This document shows, in pieces, positions 26,748-35,254 of a DNA stretch of 64,000 nt (position 1 is the first letter of the stretch; the number at the start of each line of letters is the position of its first letter). Made by a program: the position numbers and the translations under genes. The stretch comes from Melioribacter sp. (lineage in GTDB: Bacteria > Bacteroidota > Ignavibacteria > Ignavibacteriales > Melioribacteraceae): NCBI GenBank assembly GCA_023250955.1, contig JAHEZQ010000021.1, forward strand, positions 1 through 64,000, written 5' to 3'. The notes beneath the pieces are model-generated. The model did no database searches, was not told where the DNA came from, and saw only the letters and a list, made by a program, of their open reading frames with translations.

Positions 26748-27048
26748 TATTGTATTAATTTTTCTTTCGTTGATAGTTGTTTATTCGGGATGCAGTAAAG
26801 AAAAAATACCGGAAGAAACTTTAATAAAAGTTTACGTAGAGAACGTTATTATCGAAGAAACTTATTCAACCAACTCCGATTCACTAATGACTCACAGAAA
26901 TATTGTATTCTCCAGATACAAAATAACCGAAAAAGATTTTCAGGACGAACTTAATAGATATGCCGGCAATAAGACTAAATGGGAAAGTTTTTTTAAGAAG
27001 GCAAACGATTATCTGAATGATCTGAAAAAAAGTAACGCTATCAACTAA
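26707..27048 (+). CDS. Small lipoprotein, DUF4296-like
   Basis: A hydrophobic segment at residues 15-28 ends in VVYSGC, a lipobox, so the mature protein should be lipid-anchored at Cys29. The remaining 85 residues are charged and helical (PEETLIKVYVENVIIEETY ... FQDELNRYAG), resembling the DUF4296 family of short Bacteroidota lipoproteins. The GTG at 26707 lies inside the rhomboid gene; a later TTG at 26725 would give a shorter n-region. Its 3' end overlaps the convergent recQ gene by eight bases. Function unknown. Confidence 0.7.
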   Translation: MKRKFYLKPARKNNIVLIFLSLIVVYSGCSKEKIPEETLIKVYVENVIIEETYSTNSDSLMTHRNIVFSRYKITEKDFQDELNRYAGNKTKWESFFKKANDYLNDLKKSNAIN

Positions 27049-29632
27049 CTCTCTTTTTTGCAGATGCAATTCTAAGCTTAGCAAAACTTATCGTACTATT
27101 TAATGATTCACGCAATCCTTTTAAATCTGTTAAACCGGAGTCAATCTTCTCGTATATTAATTTTAGTTCATTCTTTTCAAATAGTGAATCAATATCCAAA
27201 TCCGGGATGGCTTCAATCAACGTTTCAATTTGAGTAGAGACAATTGCCTCAGGCAGTTTTGTTAACGATGCAATATCTTGTAAAGAATATTTTTTCTGGA
27301 TAAGTTCTAATACTTGATTAATGTTATCAGGCAGATTTTTGTTCTTAAGTCTTTTGTCCAGATCTTCTGAAGTTCTGAATTCTTTTAAAGTACTTAAGAA
27401 ATCCTCACCTATCTTATTAAACATCCTATTGTTGAATCCACTAATATTTAATAATTCAGAAGTGGAAGACGGTTTTAATTTAGTGATCGTTCTCATTACT
27501 TCATCGGGACAAATTAGATTCTGTTTTTGATTAAACCTTTCGGCAGCTTCCTTTCTGATTTGACGTAATAAATTAAAAAGTTTAAGATCATTCTCGTATT
27601 CTTTATTCGAAGCAATAGGTTGATCCAATTCTTCGAGAACAGAAAATTGTTCTATTCCTTTCTCCGATAAAGTAAGCACATTATTTAAGATAGTAATAAG
27701 GCCTCCTCTTTCTAAGTTACCGAGTGATTTCTCTATCTCGTCCTTTTTGAAGTGAACACCTGACCCAAATGTAGAAAACTTTTTAAGTGAGCTAAGATCA
27801 GTTTTTCCTGTAACGATCTCGAGGACATTTTTCTTTTTAATAGAAAGTTTAGCTTCATGAATTGTCTGCATGATTATTTCTTCCAAGTATTCTAATGTTA
27901 TACTTCCTGTTTCAATATAACCACGGCATCGGTCACATTTATTACATTTATAATTTTCATCATGCTGTCCAAAATATTCCAATAAATATTTGAAACGACA
28001 GTCATCCGTATTGGCATAATCTATTAGTCTTTCCAATTTCATTTTTGAATGTTGCGCAATATTCTCAACACGGTTCATATCAAGAGAAATTTCATTTGCT
28101 AAAGCTCTGTTTTGTAATAAAGACACTGTCGGGAACAGCAATGGTTTTTCGTAAGCAAGAATTCCGGTTGATGATAATCTCTCAAGTTGAATAATAGTTT
28201 CATGATTAGATAACTCTAATACACCGCAAAGCATTGGAATATTAATCTTAATCTTCGAATTGAAAATTGTACTACCGTACTCGCGAGCCAAAAAGAGAAT
28301 TAAATCTTTTGCCTCGTTATCAGTGAAATTTTTTAGAAATGAATTCAATCTTGTTGGTTCAAGAAGAAATTGAACAAAATGTTTATTCTCAAGATCGGAT
28401 TTGGATTTGAGATAACCGGACTCCTCTAATACCCGAAGCGATGAATCAATCAAACCGCGGTTCATTCCTTTATTTTCAAGAAGAGAAAAGAAATTTGTAT
28501 CAAGTGAAATACTTTTTTGCGGCCTTGATCCCAATGCAACATTACCGCAGTTGTAAAGTGTATCATAAACATTTTCAATCTGGTAACGGGATGGATTTCC
28601 ACTCGAAATAAAATATTGTTGAATCAGTTTGTCTTTCTCATCGTACAAAAGAAAAATATCAGATTCTTTTCCATCACGACCGGCTCTGCCTATCTCTTGA
28701 TAATAATTTTCAATAGCTCCCGGAAGATTATAGTGAATGATAGTTCTAACATCACTTTTATCAATTCCCATCCCGAAAGCGTTTGTTGATACAATAGTGT
28801 TTTTCCGTCCCGACAAAAAATCATCTTGTATCATTCTCCGTAATTCAGAAGTTAATCCTGCGTGATAATAGACCGCATCAATTTTATTCAGTCTTAGAAA
28901 ATCGGCAACTTCTTCCGCTGATTTTCTTGTTGAGGTGTAAATAATTGCCGGTTGATTTTTCCCCTTTAGAAGATCAACACACTTTTCTTTTTTATGGGTC
29001 GTATGGAGTACGTTCAGGCACAAATTATCTCTCTCAAAACCACGTACAAATATTTTCGGATTATTTAACCCAAGCTGTTTGATAATATCCGTTCGTACAT
29101 CTTCCGTTGCGGTTGCTGTAAAGGCTGAAATATTTTTAATTCCTATGAAACTGATGAACTCTTTGATTTTTCTGTAACTCGGCCGGAAATTATGCCCCCA
29201 TTCACTTATGCAATGTGCCTCATCAACAAATAAAAAAGAAGGTGATAACGATTTCATCTTTTCTGCAAAATTGCTATTGGTTAGTTTTTCCGGCGATACA
29301 TATAATATTTTTATTTTACCTGATGATAATCCAGATATAACTTTATCGCTATCGCGGGAGTCTAATGAACTGTTAATAAATGCTGAAATATTGTCTCTCG
29401 CATTGAGTGCATCAACCTGGTCTTTCATTAATGCAATAAGCGGAGAAACTACAATTGCAAAAGATTTTGACATTAAAGCGGGGATTTGATAGCAAATAGA
29501 TTTGCCAGCGCCAGTAGGAAGAATTGCAAGTATATTTTCTTCATCTAGAATCGAAGAAATAATTTCAAATTGTCCCGGGCGGAATTCACTATAACCAAAA
29601 AAATTCTGAAGTATGTCTTGAGCTGTATTCAT
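27041..29632 (-). CDS. RecQ-type ATP-dependent DNA helicase
   Basis: A 3'-5' superfamily 2 helicase for recombination and fork repair. The helicase motifs are visible: FRPGQFEIISSIL (motif 0), LPTGAGKSICYQ (I), VDEAHCISEWGHNFRP (II with the RecQ loop), SAFTATAT (III) and YYQEIGRAGRDG (VI). A zinc-binding set CRFKYLLEYFG ... CNKCDRC follows near residue 545-570. A winged helix, an HRDC domain (about 690-760) and a helix-turn-helix-like C-terminal module complete the 863 residues. It is longer than E. coli RecQ because of this last module. Confidence 0.94.
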   Translation of the reverse strand: MNTAQDILQNFFGYSEFRPGQFEIISSILDEENILAILPTGAGKSICYQIPALMSKSFAIVVSPLIALMKDQVDALNARDNISAFINSSLDSRDSDKVISGLSSGKIKILYVSPEKLTNSNFAEKMKSLSPSFLFVDEAHCISEWGHNFRPSYRKIKEFISFIGIKNISAFTATATEDVRTDIIKQLGLNNPKIFVRGFERDNLCLNVLHTTHKKEKCVDLLKGKNQPAIIYTSTRKSAEEVADFLRLNKIDAVYYHAGLTSELRRMIQDDFLSGRKNTIVSTNAFGMGIDKSDVRTIIHYNLPGAIENYYQEIGRAGRDGKESDIFLLYDEKDKLIQQYFISSGNPSRYQIENVYDTLYNCGNVALGSRPQKSISLDTNFFSLLENKGMNRGLIDSSLRVLEESGYLKSKSDLENKHFVQFLLEPTRLNSFLKNFTDNEAKDLILFLAREYGSTIFNSKIKINIPMLCGVLELSNHETIIQLERLSSTGILAYEKPLLFPTVSLLQNRALANEISLDMNRVENIAQHSKMKLERLIDYANTDDCRFKYLLEYFGQHDENYKCNKCDRCRGYIETGSITLEYLEEIIMQTIHEAKLSIKKKNVLEIVTGKTDLSSLKKFSTFGSGVHFKKDEIEKSLGNLERGGLITILNNVLTLSEKGIEQFSVLEELDQPIASNKEYENDLKLFNLLRQIRKEAAERFNQKQNLICPDEVMRTITKLKPSSTSELLNISGFNNRMFNKIGEDFLSTLKEFRTSEDLDKRLKNKNLPDNINQVLELIQKKYSLQDIASLTKLPEAIVSTQIETLIEAIPDLDIDSLFEKNELKLIYEKIDSGLTDLKGLRESLNSTISFAKLRIASAKKRVS

Positions 29633-29705
29633 ATAAAATATTTATTTGACAACTTAGTGCAGACTGTTATCTTGCAAAACAAAAAATAATCATAGTAAAT
29701 ATAAC

Positions 29706-30626
29706 ATGCTTAGAATCAGCCATATAATTAAGAATTTTGGAAATGTTAATGCTCTTCAGAATGTGAGCTTAACAATAAATAAAGGTGAATTTTTTGGTTT
29801 GCTTGGACCGAATGGAGCCGGTAAATCAACCTTGATGAATATTATAATCGGCTATCTCGAAGCAGATAGCGGGCAAATTTCATTTAATGACCAAGTAATT
29901 TCTTCAAGTAATATTAATCTGCGTAAGAAATTCGGTTACGTTCCTCAAGAAATCTCTCTTTATCTTGAACTAAGTGCTCATCAAAATTTAAGAATCTTTG
30001 GTAAGTTTTATAATTTCGGCGCTAAGGAACTTGAAAATAAAATTGAAGAAGTTTTAGAGTTAGTCCAATTAAAAGATAGAAAGAAAGATCTTGTTAAGGA
30101 ATTTTCCGGCGGAATGAAACGGCGGTTAAATCTCGCAGCAAGTTTGTTACATGATCCGGAAATTCTTTTATGTGATGAGCCAACAGTAGGCGTAGATCCG
30201 CAATCTCGAAATGCAATCTTTGATATGCTAAATATTTTGAATAAAGCCGGCAAGACAATTCTTTACACTACACATTATATGGAAGAAGCAGAACGTTTAT
30301 GTTCGCGGCTTGCCATTATCGATAATGGAAATATTATTGCTCAAGGAACATTGATTGAACTTATCAACCTTCTCAATCAAAAAGATACTATAAAAATTCA
30401 GAAGACAGCATTCACTCAGAATAAACTTGCTTTACTAAAAGATATGGGACAAATAAGTGAAAATGATTTTTATCTAGAACTAATACCAAAAGAAAGTTAC
30501 AACCAGAACTCAAAAATATTTGGTAAGCTGGAAGAAATTGGAATTCGTAATGAATTTGTGCAGATAAGCAGGGCTACACTTGAGGATGTTTTCTTGAACT
30601 TAACTGGAAGGAGTTTGAGAGATTGA
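29706..30626 (+). CDS. ABC-2 type exporter, ATP-binding subunit
   Basis: Single ABC domain with Walker A GPNGAGKST, signature EFSGGMKRRL, Walker B ILLCDEPTVGVDP and the switch His in YTTHYMEEAE. The C-terminal 90 residues carry the accessory domain of the CcmA/DrrA-like group, ending in TLEDVFLNLTGRSLRD. It drives export through the permease encoded immediately downstream, whose start overlaps its stop. The cargo is unknown; the family moves drugs, lipids or polysaccharides. Confidence 0.94.
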   Translation: MLRISHIIKNFGNVNALQNVSLTINKGEFFGLLGPNGAGKSTLMNIIIGYLEADSGQISFNDQVISSSNINLRKKFGYVPQEISLYLELSAHQNLRIFGKFYNFGAKELENKIEEVLELVQLKDRKKDLVKEFSGGMKRRLNLAASLLHDPEILLCDEPTVGVDPQSRNAIFDMLNILNKAGKTILYTTHYMEEAERLCSRLAIIDNGNIIAQGTLIELINLLNQKDTIKIQKTAFTQNKLALLKDMGQISENDFYLELIPKESYNQNSKIFGKLEEIGIRNEFVQISRATLEDVFLNLTGRSLRD

Positions 30627-31942
30627 AAAATATTTATCATTTAATAATAAAAGATATAATTAGATTTTTGAATGACAAACGTGCTGTTATCCTAACATTT
30701 CTTGTCCCGATTATGTTAATTATTATTTTCGGAAATATTTTTGGCGGCAGCGGTGGGGTACGGGGAAAAGCAAGTTTAATTCTTGTAAATGAAAGTAACT
30801 CAATCGTAGCAAAATTGCTTGAAGCAAAACTTGATTCATCAAAATCATTACAAACTGTTAAAACTTACACAGCCGAAAATGGAAAAGACACATTAAAGTT
30901 TGATGAAGAAACTGCAAAGGAATGGGTTAGAACCGGAAGAATATCTGCAGCAGTGGTTATGCCAAAAGATTTTTTTACTGATACTTCTTCTGCAATAAAA
31001 ATTAAATTCTATTATGATCCTAAAAATGAAATTGAGTCTAATATCATTCAAGGGAATATGCAGCAAACAATTTTTACCCAAATTCCTCGGATGATGCCAA
31101 TACTCATGCAAAGAAAAGCTGCTAATTATTTAGGCAATGACAGTACAAAAAGATTTTTGAAAGGTATGGGAAATATTGTTCATAAATACTTTGGAGTTTC
31201 ATCCGATTCATTTTATAATCGTTTAACCAATGTTGATTCAGCGTCGCTCTTTTCAAGTTCTGCAGATACAAGCCGCGAATCAAATTTCATGTCCAACCTT
31301 ATCAAATTTGATAGTGAACAATTAGTTGGTAAAAAAATTACAAACCCCGGTTTAACGAGATCTGTAGGCGGTTGGGCTATGATGTTTCTACTTTTCTCTT
31401 TAACTGGTGCGGCAACTTCTATTTTCGAAGAAAAAAATGAAGGGACATTAAAACGGCTTCTCTGTATGCCGATAACTCGTTCAGATATTCTTTGGAGTAA
31501 ATATATCTATTCAATGTTACTTGGTATGGTCCAGCTGTTAGTAATGTTTCTATTTGCCTGGGCTTTTTTCGGCGTAGAAATTTTTGCAAACTTTGGTAAC
31601 TTATTAATTTTAATTATAGCATCTGCTGCTGCTGCCGTTTCATTCGGCATGTTAATAACTTCGATCACTAAAACTTATAGTCAAGCAAACGGAATTTCTA
31701 CTCTGCTAATTTTAGTTATGTCTGCACTCGGCGGTTCTTGGTTTCCAACTTCATTTCTACCGGATTGGATGCAAGTAATTTCCAAAGGTACCCTAACTTT
31801 TTGGTCAATGGAAGGATTTCTTCAAGTACTTTGGAGACACTCTAATTTCGCCGGTATTGCACCCAATGTTCTAGTGCTTCTATCAATCGCTTTTCTTATC
31901 AACTTTTATGCGTTGATTCGTTTTAGAAGAGGTATTATCTAA
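30623..31942 (+). CDS. ABC-2 type exporter, permease subunit
   Basis: One N-terminal transmembrane helix (about 20-40) is followed by a large extracytoplasmic domain (about 45-240) and five clustered membrane helices. This is the layout of the ABC-2 permease family with one long periplasmic loop (YhhJ-like). The motif EEKNEGTLKRLLCMPITRSDILWSKY marks the conserved coupling helix region. It starts with TTG overlapping the stop of the ATPase gene by four bases. No membrane-fusion partner is encoded next to it. Confidence 0.92.
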   Translation: MKNIYHLIIKDIIRFLNDKRAVILTFLVPIMLIIIFGNIFGGSGGVRGKASLILVNESNSIVAKLLEAKLDSSKSLQTVKTYTAENGKDTLKFDEETAKEWVRTGRISAAVVMPKDFFTDTSSAIKIKFYYDPKNEIESNIIQGNMQQTIFTQIPRMMPILMQRKAANYLGNDSTKRFLKGMGNIVHKYFGVSSDSFYNRLTNVDSASLFSSSADTSRESNFMSNLIKFDSEQLVGKKITNPGLTRSVGGWAMMFLLFSLTGAATSIFEEKNEGTLKRLLCMPITRSDILWSKYIYSMLLGMVQLLVMFLFAWAFFGVEIFANFGNLLILIIASAAAAVSFGMLITSITKTYSQANGISTLLILVMSALGGSWFPTSFLPDWMQVISKGTLTFWSMEGFLQVLWRHSNFAGIAPNVLVLLSIAFLINFYALIRFRRGII

Positions 31943-31967
31943 ATTTCCATCTGATTTCTCACAATTG

Positions 31968-32004
31968 AAGAAGAGATTTTTATATTTAGTAAAAATCTCT
32001 TCTT
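31968..32004. terminator. Long perfect hairpin after the ABC exporter operon
   Basis: AAGAAGAGATTTTTA (31968-31982) pairs perfectly with TAAAAATCTCTTCTT (31990-32004) around a seven-base loop. It lies 26 bases after the permease stop and probably ends that transcript, although no T run follows the stem. Confidence 0.6.
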
Positions 32005-32040
32005 AACATCAAATTACATCATCAATTAAGTTAATACTCG

Positions 32041-32049
32041 TGGTATAAT
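32041..32049 (+). promoter_or_regulatory. Possible extended -10 promoter before the acyl-CoA dehydrogenase/ackA pair
   Basis: TGGTATAAT is a perfect TATAAT with an extended TGn. It is followed at once by ATTTG, so the region also resembles a Bacteroidota -7 element. No strong -35 is visible. It lies 88 bases ahead of the start codon. Confidence 0.4.
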
Positions 32050-32136
32050 ATTTGTCCTTTAAAAGGTTCTCAATGCAGTTTTAGTTATTTTTGATAGTGA
32101 GATTTCAAATAATATTAAATAGTTAATTGGTGATTT

Positions 32137-33072
32137 ATGGCTGAACAAAAATTAAAATTAGAAGATCTGCTTGGTGGAGTTCAAAAAGATGAAGAGTTAG
32201 GTAGAATTGATTACGTTGCAATTATTGGCGGCGGTGTAATGGGACAGGGAATTGCACAGACAATCGCTAATGCTGGCGTTGATGTTTTATTGATCGAAAA
32301 AACTGAAGAACAATTAGAACGAGCAAAAGAAAATTTGATTGCAACCATGGAACGTGAAATTGCCCGTTGGGCGTTGACACAAAGTGAAATGAATTCTGTC
32401 CTAAGCAGAATAAAATGGACTATCGAGCTTAGTGAAATTCCTGAATGTGATATAATTATTGAAGCAGTAGATGAAAATTATGATCTAAAGAAAAAAATAT
32501 TTAAGGAATTAGATCTTATTGCAAAACCGGAGACTATTTTCATTTCCAACACGTCTACATTAAGCTTGACAAAGATAGCAGAAGTAACGAACAGGCGTGA
32601 TAGAATTATTGGAATGCATTTTTTAAATCCGGTGCCCAAAGTTCCGCTTGTAGAGTTGGTACGTGCTCTTGAAACATCTGATAAAACTGTTGAGGTAATT
32701 AAAAAGTTTGCTTCGCGCATTGGTAAAACTGCTGTCCCGGTTTATGAATATCCCGGTTTCGTTACTACTCGTGCTATTGTTCCTCTTTTGAATGAAGCCA
32801 TGCATATTCTTATGGAAGGTCTTGCAACTGCAAAAGATATTGATACTGCTATGAGACTTGGTTATAATTTCAAAGTAGGCCCGCTTGAAATGGCAGACAC
32901 AATGGGACTTGATGAAGTACTTGCATGGATGGAAACATTATGGTCAACACTTGGTGAACCGCGCTATCGTCCTTGCCCGATACTCCGTAAACTTGTTCGT
33001 GAAAGAAAACTAGGCAAGAAAACCGGTGAAGGATTTTTTAAATACGATTCTGATGGAAAAATAATTAATTAA
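32137..33072 (+). CDS. 3-hydroxyacyl-CoA (3-hydroxybutyryl-CoA) dehydrogenase
   Basis: NAD-dependent oxidation of 3-hydroxyacyl-CoA, or the reverse step in butyrate-type fermentation. The Rossmann motif is IIGGGVMGQGIA. The catalytic His lies in GMHFLNPVPK, with the partner Glu in LVELVRA. The C-terminal domain shows GFVTTRAIVPLLNEAMHIL and GPLEMADTMGLDEVL. A short extension of about 23 charged residues (KLKLEDLLGGVQKDEEL) precedes the Rossmann fold. It lies 16 bases before ackA, which suggests a fermentation-linked unit. No thiolase or crotonase is next to it. Confidence 0.92.
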   Translation: MAEQKLKLEDLLGGVQKDEELGRIDYVAIIGGGVMGQGIAQTIANAGVDVLLIEKTEEQLERAKENLIATMEREIARWALTQSEMNSVLSRIKWTIELSEIPECDIIIEAVDENYDLKKKIFKELDLIAKPETIFISNTSTLSLTKIAEVTNRRDRIIGMHFLNPVPKVPLVELVRALETSDKTVEVIKKFASRIGKTAVPVYEYPGFVTTRAIVPLLNEAMHILMEGLATAKDIDTAMRLGYNFKVGPLEMADTMGLDEVLAWMETLWSTLGEPRYRPCPILRKLVRERKLGKKTGEGFFKYDSDGKIIN

Positions 33073-33088
33073 AATTTTTGAGGAAGAA

Positions 33089-34318
33089 ATGAAAGTTTTG
33101 GTTCTTAACTGCGGCAGTTCGTCTATTAAATATCAGTTTATAGATACGGCAAGCAAAACTGCACTTGCTAAAGGAATGGTTGAAAGAATTGGAATGTCGA
33201 GCGCAATATTAACTCATCAGCCGCATGATAGAGAAAAAATTAAAATTGTCGGAGAAATCCTCGATCACACAATAGCAATCGAGTATGTTATTGCTGTTTT
33301 GCTTTCGCCTAATCACGGTGTAATTAAAGATAAAAAAGAGATTGATGCAGTCGGTCATAGAGTCGTTCACGGTGGTGAAACATTTTCTGGCTCTGTTTTA
33401 ATTACAGATCAAGTTATGAAAGCGTTGAAAGACAACATTGAACTTGCACCTCTACATAATCCCCCAAACATAAAAGGTATTCAAGCAACAAAAGAGCATT
33501 TACCAAGCACACCGCAAGTTGGAGTATTCGATACAGCGTTTCATGTAAAGATGCCGCCACGTGCTTATTTATACGGAATTCCATATGAACTTTATAAAAA
33601 ATATAAAATACGTCGTTATGGATTTCACGGCACATCACATCGTTATGTTTCTGAAAGAGCTGCAACTATAATTGGAAAACCATTAGAGCAATTAAAAATT
33701 ATTACTGCTCATCTTGGCAACGGATGTTCAATGGCTGCAGTTGACGGCGGAAGATCTGTTGATACAACAATGGGATTCACTCCGCTTGAAGGATTAATTA
33801 TGGGGACAAGAAGCGGTGATTTGGACTCTTCGGTTATTCTTTACATCATGGCAAAAGAAGGTTTATCGCTTTCGGAAGCGAATACACTTCTTAATAAACA
33901 TAGTGGATTGATCGGTATAAGCGGTGAAAGCAGCGATATGCGCGAAATTGAAGAAGCTGTTGTTGAAGGGAATAAAAAAGCAAAATATGCGTTCGATGTT
34001 TTCACTTACAGAATTAAAAAATATGTTGGCGCTTATACTGCGGCTATGGGAGGATTGGATGCTCTAGTATTTACCGGAGGAATCGGGGAGAATTCCATTG
34101 CGGTTCGCAAAGATGTTTGTACGAACATGGAATTTATTGGAATTAAGTTTGATGAATTAGCAAATCAAAATGTAAGTGGAGAATGTTCAATATCAAGTTC
34201 AGATTCGAAAGTAAATGTTCTTAGAATTCCAACGAATGAAGAGTTGGTAATTGCACTTGATACGGAATTAATAGTTACCGAACAGTTTTCCTTGAAACAA
34301 AGTGCAAGTGTAAAATAG
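33089..34318 (+). CDS. ackA: Acetate kinase
   Basis: Makes ATP from acetyl phosphate, the last step of acetate fermentation. Conserved segments are LNCGSSSIKYQ at the N-terminus, GHRVVHGG, PLHNPPNI, FDTAFH, RRYGFHGTSHRYVSE, HLGNGCSMAAV, GTRSGDLDSSV and FTGGIGENS. The length of 409 residues is usual. It starts after GAGGAAG and is co-directional with the acyl-CoA dehydrogenase gene. In microcompartment metabolism acetate kinase works on acetyl phosphate released from the shell, so it may complement the DeoC/shell system by inference. A terminator follows. Confidence 0.97.
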   Translation: MKVLVLNCGSSSIKYQFIDTASKTALAKGMVERIGMSSAILTHQPHDREKIKIVGEILDHTIAIEYVIAVLLSPNHGVIKDKKEIDAVGHRVVHGGETFSGSVLITDQVMKALKDNIELAPLHNPPNIKGIQATKEHLPSTPQVGVFDTAFHVKMPPRAYLYGIPYELYKKYKIRRYGFHGTSHRYVSERAATIIGKPLEQLKIITAHLGNGCSMAAVDGGRSVDTTMGFTPLEGLIMGTRSGDLDSSVILYIMAKEGLSLSEANTLLNKHSGLIGISGESSDMREIEEAVVEGNKKAKYAFDVFTYRIKKYVGAYTAAMGGLDALVFTGGIGENSIAVRKDVCTNMEFIGIKFDELANQNVSGECSISSSDSKVNVLRIPTNEELVIALDTELIVTEQFSLKQSASVK

Positions 34319-34343
34319 ATTATTCAATTAAATTTTATTTATA

Positions 34344-34373
34344 ATGCCGGATTAGTTCCGGCATTTATTTTTT
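34344..34373 (+). terminator. Rho-independent terminator after ackA
   Basis: ATGCCGG / CCGGCAT forms a seven-base stem with a seven-base loop, followed by TTATTTTTT. It lies 25 bases after the ackA stop. Confidence 0.85.
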
Positions 34374-34428
34374 AAATACCTTTTCGAAAATATCTTAAAT
34401 TGTGATTAGTAATTAACATGAGATTAGT

Positions 34429-35220
34429 ATGGATTTAAAACTAAAGGACAAAATTGTTCTAGTAACTGCGTCAAGCAGCGGCATTGGCAGAGCAGCTGCT
34501 GAATTATTTATTCAAGAAGGTTCTAGAGTTGCAATATGCTCTCACAATAAAGAGAAACTACTGAAAACAGCTCAGGAAATAAAAACACATTATAATATTG
34601 AACCACTTTGGGATGTTTGCGATATAAATAATCCGCAGGATATTAAAGATACTGTTCATATCGTTCAGAAAAAATTAGGCGATATTGATATTCTCGTAAA
34701 CAATTGCGGCGGTCCAATCCCTGGATTTTTTGAAGATCTTTTTGATGAAAATTGGGAGGATGCATTTGAACAAGTATTGATGAGCACTATCCGATTCTCA
34801 CGTTTTGTCTTACCTGGAATGAAAGCAAAAAATTGGGGAAGAATAATCAACATAACGTCATTATCAGTTAAACAGCCGGTAGATAATTTGATCTTATCAA
34901 ATTCATTAAGAAGTGCAGTTACTGCTTTTGCAAAAACATTAAGCAATCAAATTGGCAAATACAAAATTACAGTTAATAATGTTGCACCCGGATATACATT
35001 AACCTCTAGAATACACGAACTTGCTGAAACAAGAGCTAAACTAGCAAATACAACTCCGGAAAATATTTTGGTGTCTATGACTAATGATGTCCCTCTAAAA
35101 AGAATGGCTGATCCAAATGAAGTTGCATCAATGATCGTTTATCTTGCTTCAGAACAAGCTGGTTACATAACCGGACAAACAATTTCTGTGGATGGTGGAA
35201 TTATTAAATCGACTTATTAG
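34429..35220 (+). CDS. SDR-family oxidoreductase-like protein without the usual Tyr-Lys catalytic pair
   Basis: A Rossmann short-chain dehydrogenase fold of 263 residues. The cofactor loop is TASSSGIGRA, NNCGGP replaces the usual NNAG, and the C-terminal GYITGQTISVDGG is typical. The catalytic Ser144 is present in NITSLS. At the place of the YxxxK pair the sequence reads S157-N-S-L-R161, so Tyr and Lys are replaced. This is a known sub-family of beta-ketoacyl-ACP-reductase-like proteins with a degenerate active site. The reaction is therefore uncertain. It sits just ahead of a COG2509 flavoprotein gene. Confidence 0.88.
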   Translation: MDLKLKDKIVLVTASSSGIGRAAAELFIQEGSRVAICSHNKEKLLKTAQEIKTHYNIEPLWDVCDINNPQDIKDTVHIVQKKLGDIDILVNNCGGPIPGFFEDLFDENWEDAFEQVLMSTIRFSRFVLPGMKAKNWGRIINITSLSVKQPVDNLILSNSLRSAVTAFAKTLSNQIGKYKITVNNVAPGYTLTSRIHELAETRAKLANTTPENILVSMTNDVPLKRMADPNEVASMIVYLASEQAGYITGQTISVDGGIIKSTY

Positions 35221-35254
35221 TAAACTGAAAACTTTCTCCAAAACAGGAGACATT

